Positions 13,184-13,756 of a stretch of 13,756 nt of DNA are shown here, one piece after another. The DNA is taken from the NCBI GenBank assembly GCA_017538465.1, contig JAFYIW010000302.1:1-13756 (forward strand), written 5' to 3'. The translations under genes were made by a program, and so were the position numbers. The first letter of the stretch is position 1; each line of letters begins with the position of its first letter. The DNA comes from Victivallales bacterium (GTDB taxonomy: Bacteria > Verrucomicrobiota > Lentisphaeria > Oligosphaerales > Oligosphaeraceae). Below the pieces are notes generated by a model, which did no database searches, was not told where the DNA came from, and saw nothing but the letters and a program-made list of their open reading frames with translations.

Positions 13184-13756
13184 ATGACATTTCGACAACT
13201 CCCCCTCATACTGTTTGCATTCGCCCTTACGCTCTCGGCCGCCAATCTGCGCTTTGACTTTCCCGCCGACGCGGAACCCGCCGGAGTGAAAATCCAGCGG
13301 GTCATACGGAACGTGGCCTCCACGGATGCATTGGTCGCGGAGTTGCCCGGTGATGGCCAAAGCGCCTTCTACCAGATGGATGTCCAGTGGCCGCTTCGGG
13401 AAATCCGCCAGATTGAATTCACGGCGATGACGTGTCAGCCGGGCTTCTTCCGACTCGGTGCCAACGTCGCCCATGCGGACGGAACGAAGGAGAGCCTCCA
13501 CGTCAGTCCGCAAATGGCTGTGCCTGACGGCGAGTTCCATACCTTCGTCTTCAAGCTTCCCGTTTTCGAAGACCCTGAAATGGTGCTGACCAACTGGGAA
13601 CTACGCTGGCATGGCGCCCCGGGCATTGTCGGCCTGGCCTCGCTGGCGACGGTGGCGGAGTCCAATTTCATCCCCAACGCCCGTCGCCTGAAAGCTGCCC
13701 AGGAGCATCCCCTGGATGCCCTCAAGCCCCACGCGACCTACCTGCTGCGATGGGAA
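13184..13756 (+). CDS. Secreted protein of unknown function (3' end beyond window)
   Basis: From the ATG at 13184 the frame stays open to the window end, giving 191 residues. The N-terminus MTFRQLPLILFAFALTLSAA is a typical signal peptide, predicted to be cleaved near residue 20. The rest is rich in beta-prone and aromatic residues with no long hydrophobic stretch and begins NLRFDFPADAEPAGVK. I do not recognise a domain. Proteins starting like this in Lentisphaerota-type genomes are often multi-domain glycoside hydrolases with an N-terminal beta-sandwich, but that is inference and the catalytic part would be outside the window. No Shine-Dalgarno precedes the start. Confidence 0.7.
   Translation, partial: MTFRQLPLILFAFALTLSAANLRFDFPADAEPAGVKIQRVIRNVASTDALVAELPGDGQSAFYQMDVQWPLREIRQIEFTAMTCQPGFFRLGANVAHADGTKESLHVSPQMAVPDGEFHTFVFKLPVFEDPEMVLTNWELRWHGAPGIVGLASLATVAESNFIPNARRLKAAQEHPLDALKPHATYLLRWE

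Noticed and set aside
1..13756. CRISPR arrays, tRNA or rRNA genes, phage or plasmid genes, and toxin-antitoxin pairs
   Set aside because: I looked for spaced direct repeats, cloverleaf-like sequences and typical small defence or toxin genes and saw none.

Overview
This is a GC-rich, gene-dense window with short intergenic gaps. The mix of genes suggests a member of the Planctomycetes-Verrucomicrobia-Lentisphaerae superphylum, with Lentisphaerota/Victivallales-like as my best guess. The main support is an H-X9-DG protein with the LKQVAL..Y/NH..DGH signature, a ceramidase-like protein of the 'ACPSQ' type, and GH29 and Gfo/Idh proteins beside small-sugar catabolic genes. The taxonomy is inference; there is no rRNA or tRNA in the window.

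Region 1 (1-4866, all minus strand) reads as an operon in the order archaeal-type triosephosphate-isomerase homologue, YjbQ-family protein, DeoR regulator, ceramidase-like protein, FGGY sugar kinase (truncated by the window edge). The intergenic gaps hold a five-unit heptamer tandem repeat just before the ceramidase-like gene and a double hairpin before the kinase.

Region 2 (4867-7010) starts with an AT-rich divergent promoter region carrying a 19-bp near-palindrome, which is a candidate operator. It is followed on the plus strand by a KpsF/GutQ-like SIS sugar-phosphate isomerase without CBS domains and an MFS transporter. Regions 1 and 2 together look like one catabolic module: uptake (MFS), phosphorylation (FGGY kinase), two isomerases (SIS and TIM-like) and local control (DeoR). 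The substrate is not evident; a tetritol/tetrulose or other polyol-type route is a guess by analogy with erythritol catabolism.

Region 3 (7026-9432, minus strand) holds a Gfo/Idh/MocA-type protein with GH109-like features and a DMT-superfamily transporter whose start follows the upstream stop by one base.

Region 4 (9433-10041) is a 609-bp non-coding stretch dominated by a roughly 284-bp element with 13-bp perfect terminal inverted repeats plus 24-bp inner inverted arms, a MITE-like or giant-hairpin element. Region 5 (10042-13756, plus strand) has a cytoplasmic GH29 alpha-L-fucosidase, a secreted protein made of two tandem copies of a helical/NTF2-like plus H-X9-DG unit, and the start of a secreted protein cut by the window end.

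Most start codons here lack a Shine-Dalgarno sequence; only the YjbQ and fucosidase genes show a convincing one. Coding calls are firm. Substrates, operators and promoters are inference from sequence alone.
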